Position numbers and translations under genes: made by a program. The notes below the pieces were generated by a model. The model was not told the DNA's origin. It ran no database searches and saw nothing but the letters and a program-made list of their open reading frames with translations. From the NCBI GenBank assembly GCA_937873575.1, contig CALMPK010000103.1, positions 1 to 42,573 on the forward strand: DNA of 42,573 bases, written 5' to 3'. The DNA comes from an uncultured Hyphomicrobiaceae bacterium (GTDB lineage Bacteria; Pseudomonadota; Alphaproteobacteria; Rhizobiales; Hyphomicrobiaceae). Positions 17,893 to 26,799 of the stretch are shown here, piece after piece; the first letter of the stretch is position 1, and each line of letters starts with the position of its first letter.

Positions 17893-19296
17893 TTAAGCGG
17901 GCGACGGCAGCCCGACGGACGTAGGCCCGTGATCCGCCGCCGGATAACGCGCCTCCTTCGACGCAGCCCAGACCCCGCAGATGATGTAGAACTTGGCCGT
18001 CAGGTCGAATACTCCACCCGATATGCAATCGACCACCAGCATCGCCAGAGCCATGCCGCGCGCCATGCTCCAGGCGATCTGCCGCATCCTCACACCGTCC
18101 GATGTACCCGGCGCAAGCAACTGCAGCACGAAGATCGAGAACAGCAATGCCCCGAGCACACCGATGTTCGAGAGTATGACCAGCAGGAAGCTGCTCGCGC
18201 GCGCGCTGCCCAGTCCCACACCGAGCCCGCTCGTCTCGATGAAATTCCGCCAGGCCTGTGCATTCATGATGCCCCGCTCGATGGCCGATGCGGAATCGCC
18301 TTTCCGCAAGGTCAGGTCGAGAACGTCGTAGAGCCCGGCCGGCACGGCCTGAGAGATTGCCAGAGCTGAGATGAAAAGCAGCAGCGGCACCGAAACGATC
18401 AAGAGGGATGCCGTCTTCCGCGGGACCCGCCCGCCGGCCAGCGCGATGGCAAGCCAGATCGGCAGGGACAGCGCGAAGACGACAAATCCGGCATAGGCCG
18501 TCGTGGATGTCGACGCGACGAGCATGGCCAGATTGCCCAACATCGAAAAGGTCACGATGCGCCCGCCCCATCGCTGGTACCACAGGCAGAACATGGCAAC
18601 GAAAAACTGGAACGAGTGCGATCCGAACGTCGCCGGTTCGGAAAACGAACCGATGACACGTCTGAACCCCGCCCATTGCTGAGACAGGTGGACCACGTAG
18701 CCACCCGACCGCGCAAAACTCAACACATCCGAGGCCCCGAGACTGTACGTCACGATGTCGAGGACGCCGAAGAGAACGTTGATGAGAGCGAGGACAACGA
18801 CACCACGGACGAACGCGCCGGTGGCACCGTAGCGGCAATACGCATATGCCGCGGCATACACGGCCAACCCACTCACCGCGTAAAGCGCTTGCGTCACGTT
18901 TCCGCTGCCCGGCTGCAATGCCCGCGTGAAGCCGGCGGCACTCTCGGGAAGCGATCTGTCGGAGTAGAAGACATCGGTCACGCCATCGAGCAGCCGCGGA
19001 TAGAAATAGGCTGTCATTGCGGCATAGCTCATGAGGATGAGAAGCGTGAACCCGCTCCGCCATGGCCGGAGCGCACTCATCATCACGGCAACCGCCCCGG
19101 GCATGACGAGGAGACGACCGACGAAGAACAAAAGAAACAAGTTCGCTGGGGGAATGCTGGCTGCGCCGAATGAAACCGTACCAGCGGCCCCAAGGACAAA
19201 GAAGGCCAACTGCGCGGTGATGACAAAGGAAAGGCGCATGAACAGCGAGGCGATGCCGATCCCGACGACGAAGAGTGTGAGAATCTCTCGTTCCAT
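17893..19296 (-). CDS. Wzy-like O-antigen/exopolysaccharide polymerase
   Basis: A 467-residue very hydrophobic protein with about 11-12 predicted membrane helices and a larger periplasmic loop in the last third (around AVPAGLYDVLDLTLRKGDSA). This topology is typical of Wzy polymerases and O-antigen ligases, which join lipid-linked repeat units on the periplasmic face. Sequence in this family is poorly conserved, so the call rests on topology, the motif GLGVGLGSARAS and locus context (Wzx, Wzz, ExoY). It is upstream of wzz in the same transcription direction. A longer open frame on the same strand is a shadow with low-complexity Arg/Cys-rich sequence. Confidence 0.82.
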   Translation of the reverse strand: MEREILTLFVVGIGIASLFMRLSFVITAQLAFFVLGAAGTVSFGAASIPPANLFLLFFVGRLLVMPGAVAVMMSALRPWRSGFTLLILMSYAAMTAYFYPRLLDGVTDVFYSDRSLPESAAGFTRALQPGSGNVTQALYAVSGLAVYAAAYAYCRYGATGAFVRGVVVLALINVLFGVLDIVTYSLGASDVLSFARSGGYVVHLSQQWAGFRRVIGSFSEPATFGSHSFQFFVAMFCLWYQRWGGRIVTFSMLGNLAMLVASTSTTAYAGFVVFALSLPIWLAIALAGGRVPRKTASLLIVSVPLLLFISALAISQAVPAGLYDVLDLTLRKGDSASAIERGIMNAQAWRNFIETSGLGVGLGSARASSFLLVILSNIGVLGALLFSIFVLQLLAPGTSDGVRMRQIAWSMARGMALAMLVVDCISGGVFDLTAKFYIICGVWAASKEARYPAADHGPTSVGLPSPA

Positions 19297-19731
19297 CCGA
19301 ACTCACTCACGCTCCGACGCACAGGCGCCGTATGCTTGGTTGCTACATCAGCGAGACTAGCAACGCTTCGCTCCCCGGCAACTCCATCTCGTGGCTGAAG
19401 AGCGGGACGTCGGCGCAAACGACGCACGGAGCGAACTCTTCGCTACGCCCATCGGTCGATAGCCGATCGGCGGATCTATTCCTCTCGGGAGCCCGATAGG
19501 CACCGTTTGGGAGTACCGTTGCTACATCTTCGGGTCGCGACACGAGGCGGATGGGGCGAGAATGGATGACGGCCCTCTCCGTGGCGAACGCGGCGATCAC
19601 GGCTAACCTGATGCGAGATGGCCCGACGGAACCGAACCGTGAGCTGTCAGCGACACCGAGAGGCTCTCGCATCGGAGCGTGGCGTGGAAGGCATCAATTC
19701 GCCGGCGGGATCGTCGGCCGCACCCCGCGTG
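19297..19731. other. 435-bp divergent intergenic region between wzy and wzx
   Basis: No gene recognised. The two flanking genes point away from it, so promoters for both must lie here. The 11-mer GTTGCTACATC occurs twice in direct orientation (19339-19349 and 19518-19528), which could mark a regulator site or be chance. The right end is uncertain because the wzx start is not firmly set. Confidence 0.45.
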
Positions 19732-21207
19732 ATGACACAGTCGCGCCCCACGACCGACAACGCGACACCACTTGATTCGCGCGGCGAGCACGAAGCTGGA
19801 TCGCTCCTCGGCAATCTCACCTATCTCGGCCTCGCGCGGGTCGCCGCGATGGTCATGAACCTGATCGCCACGACCAGCCTCGCCCGCGCGGTCGGCAGCG
19901 CCAACTACGGCATCATCGTCTTTGCCGCGGCCTTCATCGAGTACTTCACGCTCTTTGCCAGCTTCGGCTTCGATACCTACATGGTGCGCGCCATTGCGGC
20001 CGACTCCGAACGTCGAGAGAAGATCGTGGCGGCGGCACTCATCGTGCGAATGGCGCTTGCCGTGCTCGTGCTCCCTGTGATCGCGCTGTTCTTGCTGATC
20101 ATGGAATTCGCCGCGCCCGTGGAAATCGTTATCGCGATTACGACCATTTCGGTATTCTTTCACGCGCTTGGTCTGACCGGTGTCTATGCCGGCCTGCAGC
20201 GCATGCAGACGGTTGCCGCGCGCGAATTCGCATGGGCCTTCCTCAACATGGTTGCGATCCTCGTTCTGGTGCGCACGAACGACGATCTCTATCTCGCAGC
20301 GGTGATTTCCATCGCCACGACATTCTTCACCAACGCTACTATTCTGGCTGGCTACGCTCGGGAGTTCGGACTTCCGCGGTTCGCCGTTCCCCTCCGCGAC
20401 ATCATCGCCATCGCCCGGGAGTCGTCTGCGTTCTTCTTTTACCTGCTGCTCAACTCGCTGGTCGTGAACTACAAGTTCGTCGTTCTCGGATTCACACAGC
20501 ATGAAGCGGTTACTGGCGTGTTCGCCGCCGCATGGAAGCTGTTCCTCCTGGCCAACATCCCTTCGACGCTGATTGCGACGGTCTTCCTGCCTCGCATTAC
20601 GAGCCAGACGACGTCGCACGGGCGTCACGACAGCACGAACGCATTCATGGACATGATGCTGTTGTGCGCGGTTCCCATCGCGATCTTCGGCTCGTTGCAC
20701 GGCGGCCAACTGATCGCGCTGCTCTTCGGCGGCGGGTTCCAGAATTCGACATTGGCCGTGTCGATGCTTTCCGTGAGCGCGTCTGTGGTGATCGTCAACA
20801 CCATCCTGTCGACGGTCCTGATAGCGGTCGGCCGCTCCGGTGCACCCGTCAAGGCAATTGGCCTCGGCGCTCTAACGAGCGTTGCGGCCGACTCGCTCTT
20901 GATCCGGTTCTACGGCGGCACCGGGGCCGCGGCGGCATCTCTCATTGCCCAGATCGTCATCCTGGCCACGCTCGTCGCCCAACGGCCAGATGTCGGCCTG
21001 AAGCACATGGCGAGTTTCGTGGCACGTTGCGCGTTTGGATTGACCGCCGCGATCGCCTTGACCGCCTTCGCCGCTCATCTCCTTGGGAGTAGCGCAATGG
21101 AGAACCCGCTTTGGCTGGGACTTACACTCACTCTCGCGCTCGCGACACTGCCGCTCTTCGGAATTGACCCGCTGGAGCAACTTCGCCGTCTCGCGCGCAT
21201 GCGCTAG
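19732..21207 (+). CDS. Wzx-type polysaccharide flippase (MATE/MVF-like)
   Basis: A 491-residue membrane protein with about 12-14 helices of the polysaccharide-transport (PST) family. It should flip undecaprenyl-diphosphate-linked repeat units to the periplasm. The N-terminal block LTYLGLARVAAMVMNLIATT followed by LARAVGSANYGIIVFA is characteristic. The start is uncertain: ATG 19732 (or GTG 19729) is given because conserved sequence begins soon after. The frame stays open back to 19618 without recognisable sequence, and no strong ribosome binding site decides. It is monocistronic on the plus strand and converges with the GT4 gene at 21251. Confidence 0.88.
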   Translation: MTQSRPTTDNATPLDSRGEHEAGSLLGNLTYLGLARVAAMVMNLIATTSLARAVGSANYGIIVFAAAFIEYFTLFASFGFDTYMVRAIAADSERREKIVAAALIVRMALAVLVLPVIALFLLIMEFAAPVEIVIAITTISVFFHALGLTGVYAGLQRMQTVAAREFAWAFLNMVAILVLVRTNDDLYLAAVISIATTFFTNATILAGYAREFGLPRFAVPLRDIIAIARESSAFFFYLLLNSLVVNYKFVVLGFTQHEAVTGVFAAAWKLFLLANIPSTLIATVFLPRITSQTTSHGRHDSTNAFMDMMLLCAVPIAIFGSLHGGQLIALLFGGGFQNSTLAVSMLSVSASVVIVNTILSTVLIAVGRSGAPVKAIGLGALTSVAADSLLIRFYGGTGAAAASLIAQIVILATLVAQRPDVGLKHMASFVARCAFGLTAAIALTAFAAHLLGSSAMENPLWLGLTLTLALATLPLFGIDPLEQLRRLARMR

Positions 21208-21250
21208 AACGAGAGGGCCTTGGCCGATCCCTGCGCCGCACATATCCGCA

Positions 21251-22378
21251 TCATGCGCTCATTCTCCGTTCTGTCGGCGCACTCATCTGCAAGCCGTCAC
21301 ACTCTGCCATCAACGCGAGGTAGGATTCGGCAGCTGAGCGCCACGTAAAGCCTCGCGCATGCCGCATGCCCTCATCCGCAAGCTCCAACCGCGCTTCACG
21401 GTTGTCGTGTAGGCCCAGAAACAGTTGCATCCACTCCTCAGGCGCATCGGCTGCAGCAAAGAGGGCCGCACCTTCGAGAACCTCGGGTAGACTCCCACGA
21501 TCCGATGCTATGACCGGACACCCGCGAGTCATCGCCTCCAGTGGTGGCAACCCAAAGCCTTCGGTCAGCGACGGGAACGCGAGGCACAGGCAGTTTGCAA
21601 GCAGCGCGGCCAGCTCTCCATCACTCACCCTTCCGAGCCAGATGACGTTTGGCGGCAGGGTTTGCGTTGTGCCATTGGCAAAGATGCGTGGGGCCGCGCC
21701 ACCGGCGATCGCGAGTTTCAAACCTACCTCGGCCATACGGCCGGCCAAGCCGACAAGCATCTCGATGTTCTTGTGCGGCGCGGCCGATCCGAACGCAACG
21801 ACGGTCGATGGCCCGGCCACCGCGCCGATCCGGTCGCTCGCTTCGACAGGCCAGCCCCGCGCGTGATCCGCTCCATTGTAGATCACTCGTATTTTTCCGG
21901 GTCTAGCAACACCAAAGCGCGCGATCTCCATCGCCGAGAAGCTAGATACCGTCGTCACCCGGATCGCACTGCGACCGAGAGCCGGCAGGAGCGTACGATA
22001 GAGCAACCGAAATGTGCGCGTATAGCTCTGGGGAGCGATCCGCGTGTTGACGTCGTGAATGCATACGATCTGCCTGCCGTGAAAGACCGGCCCCGTATTG
22101 CAAAGGCTGAGAAGTCCCCGGCCTTGCGCCGCCGTTGCGAGGTCGTACTGCTCCCAGGCGTGGCCTGACCGCGCGCCAACGCTGCGCACCTTGATGGCAT
22201 TCATCTCCGGCAACGTACGCGCATCAGGCGGCGCGAATAGTTCGACCGACAGCCCCGGCGCGTGCTCATTTCCTTCAGAGATGCGTTTATCCAAAGCTGC
22301 GACGAGCTCGTGCGCGCACCGCTGCACGCCCGTGAGCGGCTGCGACAAGTAGCGGCCGTTGATCACCCATCTGCGCAT
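21251..22378 (-). CDS. family 4 glycosyltransferase
   Basis: A 375-residue GT-B glycosyltransferase. The N-terminus WVINGRYLSQPLTGVQRCAHEL is typical of mannosyl/rhamnosyl-type GT4 enzymes. The donor domain has VVAFGSAAPHKNIEMLVGL and the E-x7-E motif in LTEGFGLPPLEAMTRGCPVI. ATG 22378 is chosen because GAGGC stands before it and the first residues match the family; the frame is open 19 codons further up. It is divergent from the gmhA operon across a 297-bp gap. Donor sugar unknown; a GDP-sugar is plausible given the neighbouring GDP-heptose genes. Confidence 0.9.
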   Translation of the reverse strand: MRRWVINGRYLSQPLTGVQRCAHELVAALDKRISEGNEHAPGLSVELFAPPDARTLPEMNAIKVRSVGARSGHAWEQYDLATAAQGRGLLSLCNTGPVFHGRQIVCIHDVNTRIAPQSYTRTFRLLYRTLLPALGRSAIRVTTVSSFSAMEIARFGVARPGKIRVIYNGADHARGWPVEASDRIGAVAGPSTVVAFGSAAPHKNIEMLVGLAGRMAEVGLKLAIAGGAAPRIFANGTTQTLPPNVIWLGRVSDGELAALLANCLCLAFPSLTEGFGLPPLEAMTRGCPVIASDRGSLPEVLEGAALFAAADAPEEWMQLFLGLHDNREARLELADEGMRHARGFTWRSAAESYLALMAECDGLQMSAPTERRMSA

Positions 22379-22540
22379 GTCGCCTCGGCATAGTCGGTCA
22401 CGGACCACTCTGCGTTCGCGTGACGCGGAAGTCACTCGTTACGAATGCGCCGCGCCCTACCGCTTTCGCGCAATCGGAGAGCGCTCGAAAGCACAAGCGA
22501 CAGAGCGGCGGCCGCTCTCTGCTCATGTGACTTGATCGGG

Positions 22541-22587
22541 CCGCCAATACGCGCTCGTGGCGCGGCCGCGCGTACTTCTATTGGCGG
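22541..22587. promoter_or_regulatory. nested inverted repeat in the leader of the heptose operon
   Basis: The outer arms CCGCCAAT and ATTGGCGG pair over 8 bp. Inside them ACGCGC and GCGCGT pair over 6 bp, with a 6-nt bulge on the right side and a GC-rich loop. A second small symmetric element, AGAGCGG-CGG-CCGCTCT, lies at 22502-22518. Both are upstream of gmhA (ATG at 22676). A leader hairpin or operator is possible; no function is demonstrated. Confidence 0.35.
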
Positions 22588-22675
22588 ACCGGCCAATCCA
22601 ATGAGTGGAGTTCAACGAACCTACGCTTCGAACGACAATCGATGGAGCTTCCAAGATTGTCCGAGAGGGCACCAG

Positions 22676-23314
22676 ATGAGCGGCAACTACTCGATCCGAT
22701 CGATCGCCGGGTCCTATGTCAGCGAGCTGCAGTCGCTCCTCGACGGCGTCGACCTCATGGCCATCGAAGCGGCCTGCCAGACCCTTCGCAGTGCGCGCGA
22801 CCGGCACGCCACCATCTTCATTGCCGGAAATGGCGGTAGCGCGGCTACTGCCGCACATTGGGTCAACGATCTCGGCAAGGCGACCAAGCGCTCCGGCCGC
22901 GATCCCTTCCGTGTCCTATCGCTGTGCGACAACGTCTCGTGGCTCACCGCACTTGGCAATGACGAGGGTTACGAACGCACCTTCGCCGGTCAGCTCGAGA
23001 ACTTCGCCGAACCGGGCGACATTCTGATCGTCATCTCGGCAAGCGGTAACTCGGCAAATCTCATCAAGGCGGCCGAGCTCGCGCGAAATCGGCACATGAC
23101 CGTCATTGCGCTGCTCGGCTTCGACGGCGGCAAGCTTCTCGCATTGGCCGACCGGGTCATTCTCGTCGCCACGGAGCCCGGCGCCTACGAACTCGTCGAG
23201 GACGTCCACTCGATCATGGCGCATACCCTGACCAAGTGCCTGATCGCCGACGTCGTTCGGCACGATGCCGCCGCTGCCGCCGTTGAACCCGTCGACGTTT
23301 ACGCGAGCCTGTGA
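22676..23314 (+). CDS. gmhA: sedoheptulose-7-phosphate isomerase (GmhA, SIS domain)
   Basis: Cytosolic isomerase converting sedoheptulose 7-phosphate to D-glycero-D-manno-heptose 7-phosphate, the first step of heptose activation. It has 212 residues and a single SIS domain: phosphate-binding GNGGSA at 51-56 followed by His61, SASGNS at 121-126 and EDVHSIMAH at 175-183. The ATG follows GAGAGGGC. It is the first gene of a six-gene plus-strand operon; its stop overlaps the next gene start by one base (TGATG). The neighbours hddC-gmhB and hddA place it in the GDP-heptose route rather than another SIS function. Confidence 0.92.
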   Translation: MSGNYSIRSIAGSYVSELQSLLDGVDLMAIEAACQTLRSARDRHATIFIAGNGGSAATAAHWVNDLGKATKRSGRDPFRVLSLCDNVSWLTALGNDEGYERTFAGQLENFAEPGDILIVISASGNSANLIKAAELARNRHMTVIALLGFDGGKLLALADRVILVATEPGAYELVEDVHSIMAHTLTKCLIADVVRHDAAAAAVEPVDVYASL

Positions 23315-24582
23315 TGATCGACGACGCGCTCCCCGCTATCGTGGAAGGCACCGCCTACCGGCGACCACGGCAGGCCGTGATACTCGCGGGTGGTCGAGGC
23401 ACGCGAATGCAGCCCATCACCATCGATCGCCCCAAGCCGATGGTGCCCGTGCTTGGCCGCCCCTTCCTCGCCCATCAGATCGAACAGCTGCGCGAACAAG
23501 GCTTCGAGCGCGTCCTACTGCTGCTCGGCTATCTGCCGCACGTCGTCCAGAACTACTTCGGCGACGGATCGGCGTTCGGCATTCGCATCGAGTATTCCAT
23601 CACCGGACCCGACGACCTGACCAGCAGCCGCGTCGCCAATGCGCGGCGTATGATCGATCCATGCTTCCTTCTGCTCTACTGCGACAACTACTGGCCGATG
23701 CAGATGGATCGCATGTGGCGCTGTTTCCGCGCGGCTTCGAAGCCGGCGATGATCACCGTATACGCCAACAAGGATTCCTATTCGCGTGGCAGCGTCATCC
23801 TCGACGATCGCGGAGATGTTCGCGTCTTCGACAGGTTGCGCACAATGCCGGGGCTCCGCGAGGTCGAGATCAGCTACGCGATTCTGACGGACAAGGCCCT
23901 GGAATTGCTCCCGACCTCCGACACACTGCTCGAGGAAGCACTCTACACGCCGCTCGCGGAACAGGGGCGCCTCGCGGCATACTCGAGCGAGCACAGATAC
24001 TACAGCGTCGGCTCTCTCAACCGACTGCCGGAAACAGAGCGGTTTCTGCGTCGTCATCCGACCGTCATCCTCGATCGCGATGGCGTGCTCAATCGCAAAC
24101 CCGCGCGGGCCACCTATGTCACGTCGCCGGAAGAATGGCAGTGGCTGCCGGGTGCGCGCACGGCTCTGCGGCTCTTCAACGAGGCCGGCCATCGCGTCAT
24201 CGTCGTTTCGAATCAGGCGGGCATCGGTCGCGGAGCCATGACCGAGGCGGACCTCGCCAACGTTCATGACCAAATGCGGGCCGACGTCGCGCGCTCGGGC
24301 GGGCGCATCGATGCGATCTACCACTGTCCGCACGACTGGGACGAAGGCTGCGACTGCCGCAAGCCGAAACCCGGCATGCTCTACGCGGCGCAGAGAGACT
24401 TTGCTCTCGACCTGACACGCACGCCCTTCATCGGCGACGACGAGCGAGACGGCATGGCCGCAGACGCGGCCGGGTGCCCCTTCGCTCTGGTGACGCCGAC
24501 CCGCTCTCTGCTCGACATTGCGCGAGGCATGCTCGGCACCTCGGCGCACTCACACGCGGCACATCCGGAGGAGGTTGCTTGA
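23314..24582 (+). CDS. fused heptose-1-phosphate guanylyltransferase (HddC) / heptose-1,7-bisphosphate phosphatase (GmhB)
   Basis: A two-domain cytosolic enzyme of 422 residues. Residues 19-245 are a sugar nucleotidyltransferase (LAGGRGTRM at 24-32, RPKPMVP at 39-45). Residues 248-405 are a HAD phosphatase with nucleophile Asp254 and Asp256 in ILDRDGVLN. It has the GmhB-type zinc site Cys338, His340, Cys346, Cys348 and the acidic motif GDDERDG. One chain would thus remove the 7-phosphate and then form GDP-heptose, steps that in other bacteria are often done by separate GmhB and HddC proteins. ATG 23314 overlaps the gmhA stop; GTG 23311 is also possible. GDP as donor is inferred from hddA next door. 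Confidence 0.88.
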   Translation: MIDDALPAIVEGTAYRRPRQAVILAGGRGTRMQPITIDRPKPMVPVLGRPFLAHQIEQLREQGFERVLLLLGYLPHVVQNYFGDGSAFGIRIEYSITGPDDLTSSRVANARRMIDPCFLLLYCDNYWPMQMDRMWRCFRAASKPAMITVYANKDSYSRGSVILDDRGDVRVFDRLRTMPGLREVEISYAILTDKALELLPTSDTLLEEALYTPLAEQGRLAAYSSEHRYYSVGSLNRLPETERFLRRHPTVILDRDGVLNRKPARATYVTSPEEWQWLPGARTALRLFNEAGHRVIVVSNQAGIGRGAMTEADLANVHDQMRADVARSGGRIDAIYHCPHDWDEGCDCRKPKPGMLYAAQRDFALDLTRTPFIGDDERDGMAADAAGCPFALVTPTRSLLDIARGMLGTSAHSHAAHPEEVA

Positions 24583-24586
24583 CCCC

Positions 24587-25648
24587 ATGACAAAAGATGC
24601 TGAACGGGCAAAGCGCATTCTGATGACGGGGAGCAACGGCTATCTCGGCTCCGTGATGGCTCCCTGGCTGACGAAGGCCGGATACGAGGTCGTCGGGCTC
24701 GACGCGGCCTACTTCGCTGACTGTACCCTCGGACCCGACAACGGCCAACCCGCGACCGTACATCGCGACCTTCGCGAGTTGCGCCCGAGCGATGTCGAAG
24801 GATTCGACACCGTCATTCACCTCGCGGCCCTCAGCAACGATCCCATCGGCAATCTCAACGACCAGTGGACGGCCGCCATCAACCACGATGGCACCGTCCG
24901 TCTCGCACAATATGCAAAGAAGGCCGGCGTCCGACGCTTCGTGTTCTCGTCCTCGTGCATCATGTACGGATTGTCGTCCGTCGCCGAGGCGACCGAGGAA
25001 ACCCCTCTCGCGCCGCAAACGCAGTACGCTCGCTCGAAGGTTACAGCGGAAGCGGCACTGAGCGAACTCGCGAGCGACGATTTCTCGCCCGTCTACTGCC
25101 GCAATGGGACTGTCTACGGCCTCTCGCCGCGCATGCGCTTCGACACCGTGCTGAACAACCTCATGGGCATGGCGGTCACCACCGGGCGCGTTCGGGTCTT
25201 CAGCGACGGCACGCCCTGGCGGCCCGTCGTGCATGTTCAAGACGTCGCCCGCTACTTCCAGGCCGTGATCGAGGCACCCCGCGACGTCGTGCATAACGAG
25301 GCGTTCAACATGGGCGCCGACACGCTGAACTTCCAGATCCGCACGCTGGCCGAGATCGTCACGGAAACAGTGCCCGGCTGCGAGTTGCAGATGGTGCCGC
25401 AGGCGGGCGCCGATAACCGCACGTATCGCGCGGGGTTCACCAAGTTCAAGCGCACCTTCCCCGACTTCGACTTCCTTTGGTCGCCGCGCGAGGGTGCCCG
25501 CGAGCTCTACGGCGCGTTCAAGGCCGTGGGCCTTACGCACGCAGACTTCAAAGACAAGCGGTTCACACGACTGGCCTGGCTCCAGCACCTGCTCGCCAGC
25601 GGACGAGTAGACGGCGACCTGCGCTGGACCGAGCGAGCCGCCGCCTGA
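24587..25648 (+). CDS. SDR-family NAD-dependent nucleotide-sugar epimerase/dehydratase
   Basis: A 353-residue extended short-chain dehydrogenase. Its NAD-binding motif GSNGYLGS is at 15-22, SSSCIMYG at 121-128, and the catalytic Tyr147-x3-Lys151 is in QYARSK. Such enzymes epimerise, dehydrate or reduce nucleotide-bound sugars. It sits four bases after hddC-gmhB and before hddA, so GDP-heptose or a derivative is the likely substrate. Whether it is a 4,6-dehydratase, an epimerase or a reductase cannot be settled from the motifs. GGAGGAGG lies upstream of the ATG at slightly long spacing. Confidence 0.85.
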   Translation: MTKDAERAKRILMTGSNGYLGSVMAPWLTKAGYEVVGLDAAYFADCTLGPDNGQPATVHRDLRELRPSDVEGFDTVIHLAALSNDPIGNLNDQWTAAINHDGTVRLAQYAKKAGVRRFVFSSSCIMYGLSSVAEATEETPLAPQTQYARSKVTAEAALSELASDDFSPVYCRNGTVYGLSPRMRFDTVLNNLMGMAVTTGRVRVFSDGTPWRPVVHVQDVARYFQAVIEAPRDVVHNEAFNMGADTLNFQIRTLAEIVTETVPGCELQMVPQAGADNRTYRAGFTKFKRTFPDFDFLWSPREGARELYGAFKAVGLTHADFKDKRFTRLAWLQHLLASGRVDGDLRWTERAAA

Positions 25649-25702
25649 CGAGACGGATTTCCTGCCGCGCCGACAGCGATCGCTCACGGGGAGACAGAGA
25701 CC

Positions 25703-26779
25703 ATGGCACTCGGAACCGACCTCGGCCTTGTCACGCCCTCACGCGCACGTGCGCGCCGGCCGAAGTCGCCCGCCATCGCCCAGCGTCCACCAGCGATGGT
25801 AATGACCAGAACCCCGATGCGAATTAGTTTCGCCGGCGGGGGAACCGATCTGCCGGATTTCTACAATCGCGAGACCGGGGCGGTCTTGAGCGCGGCGGTC
25901 GACAAATACGTCTATGTCAGCGTCAAACGCCACAGCGAGCTGTTCAACGAGCCCATTCGCATCAATTATTCACAGACCGAACAGGCCAACACTATCGACG
26001 AAATCGAGAACAACATCGCGCGTGAATGTCTGCGCCTTCTCGAAATCGATCCGCCCATCTACATCAGCACGGTGGGCGACATGCCAGCTTCGTCGGGCAT
26101 GGGTGGTTCGAGTGCGTTCGCCGTGGGTCTCCTCAACGCACTGCATGCCTTCCGCCGCGAGCGTGTCACCGCGGGCCAGCTTGCCGAGGAGGCCTGCCAC
26201 GTCGAGATGGAAATCCTCAAAGAACCGATCGGCAAGCAGGATCAGTATGCCGCTGCATTCGGCGGGCTGAACATGTTCCGCTTCGAGGCGGGTGGCGCCG
26301 TCACCGTGGAGCCGCAGCGCGTGAGCCACGCCGCGGTCGCGGGTCTCTTTCGCAACCTGATGATGTTCTGGACCGGGCACCAGCGCCCAGCGAGCTCCGT
26401 TCTCACCGAGCAGAAGGCAAACACGTCGTCGAAGCTCGATGTCCTGCGCCGCATGCGTGACGATACCTTCGCGCTGCAGGAGCATATGGCGCGCGACAGC
26501 ATCAATCCTGTTCACTTCGGCCGCGCCTTGCATCGCAACTGGGAGCTGAAGCGCAGTCTCGCGTCCGGTGTGTCCAATACCATGATCGACACCTGGTACG
26601 ACCGCGCGATGGCAGCGGGGGCGGAAGGCGGAAAACTGTGCGGCGCCGGCGGCGGTGGCTTCCTCATGTTCATCGTTCGGCCTGAGAACCGTCGGCGTGT
26701 GGCCGAGGCCCTCTTCGACATGAGGCACGTGACGCTCGACTACGAAGTGCACGGCTCGAGCATCGTTTCTACCGTATAG
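25703..26779 (+). CDS. hddA: D-glycero-alpha-D-manno-heptose 7-phosphate kinase (HddA, GHMP family)
   Basis: GHMP-superfamily sugar kinase, 358 residues. It phosphorylates heptose 7-phosphate at C1 in the alpha configuration to give the 1,7-bisphosphate. Motif 1 is RISFAGGGTDLPDFY (40-54), the ATP loop GDMPASSGMGGSSA (125-138) and motif 3 LCGAGGGGFLMF near 320. The N-terminus carries about 32 extra residues before the fold; the ATG at 25703 is nonetheless supported by GGGGAGA upstream. With gmhA and hddC-gmhB it completes the GDP-heptose set. L-fucose kinase-like relatives share the fold but not this context. Confidence 0.9.
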   Translation: MALGTDLGLVTPSRARARRPKSPAIAQRPPAMVMTRTPMRISFAGGGTDLPDFYNRETGAVLSAAVDKYVYVSVKRHSELFNEPIRINYSQTEQANTIDEIENNIARECLRLLEIDPPIYISTVGDMPASSGMGGSSAFAVGLLNALHAFRRERVTAGQLAEEACHVEMEILKEPIGKQDQYAAAFGGLNMFRFEAGGAVTVEPQRVSHAAVAGLFRNLMMFWTGHQRPASSVLTEQKANTSSKLDVLRRMRDDTFALQEHMARDSINPVHFGRALHRNWELKRSLASGVSNTMIDTWYDRAMAAGAEGGKLCGAGGGGFLMFIVRPENRRRVAEALFDMRHVTLDYEVHGSSIVSTV

Positions 26780-26799
26780 GCCCGCCGCGGGGAGGTACC

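Noticed and set aside
17846..19306. A 486-codon frame on the same strand as the Wzy polymerase gene
   Set aside because: Arg/Cys-rich nonsense-like sequence, whereas the overlapping frame encodes a clear polytopic membrane protein.
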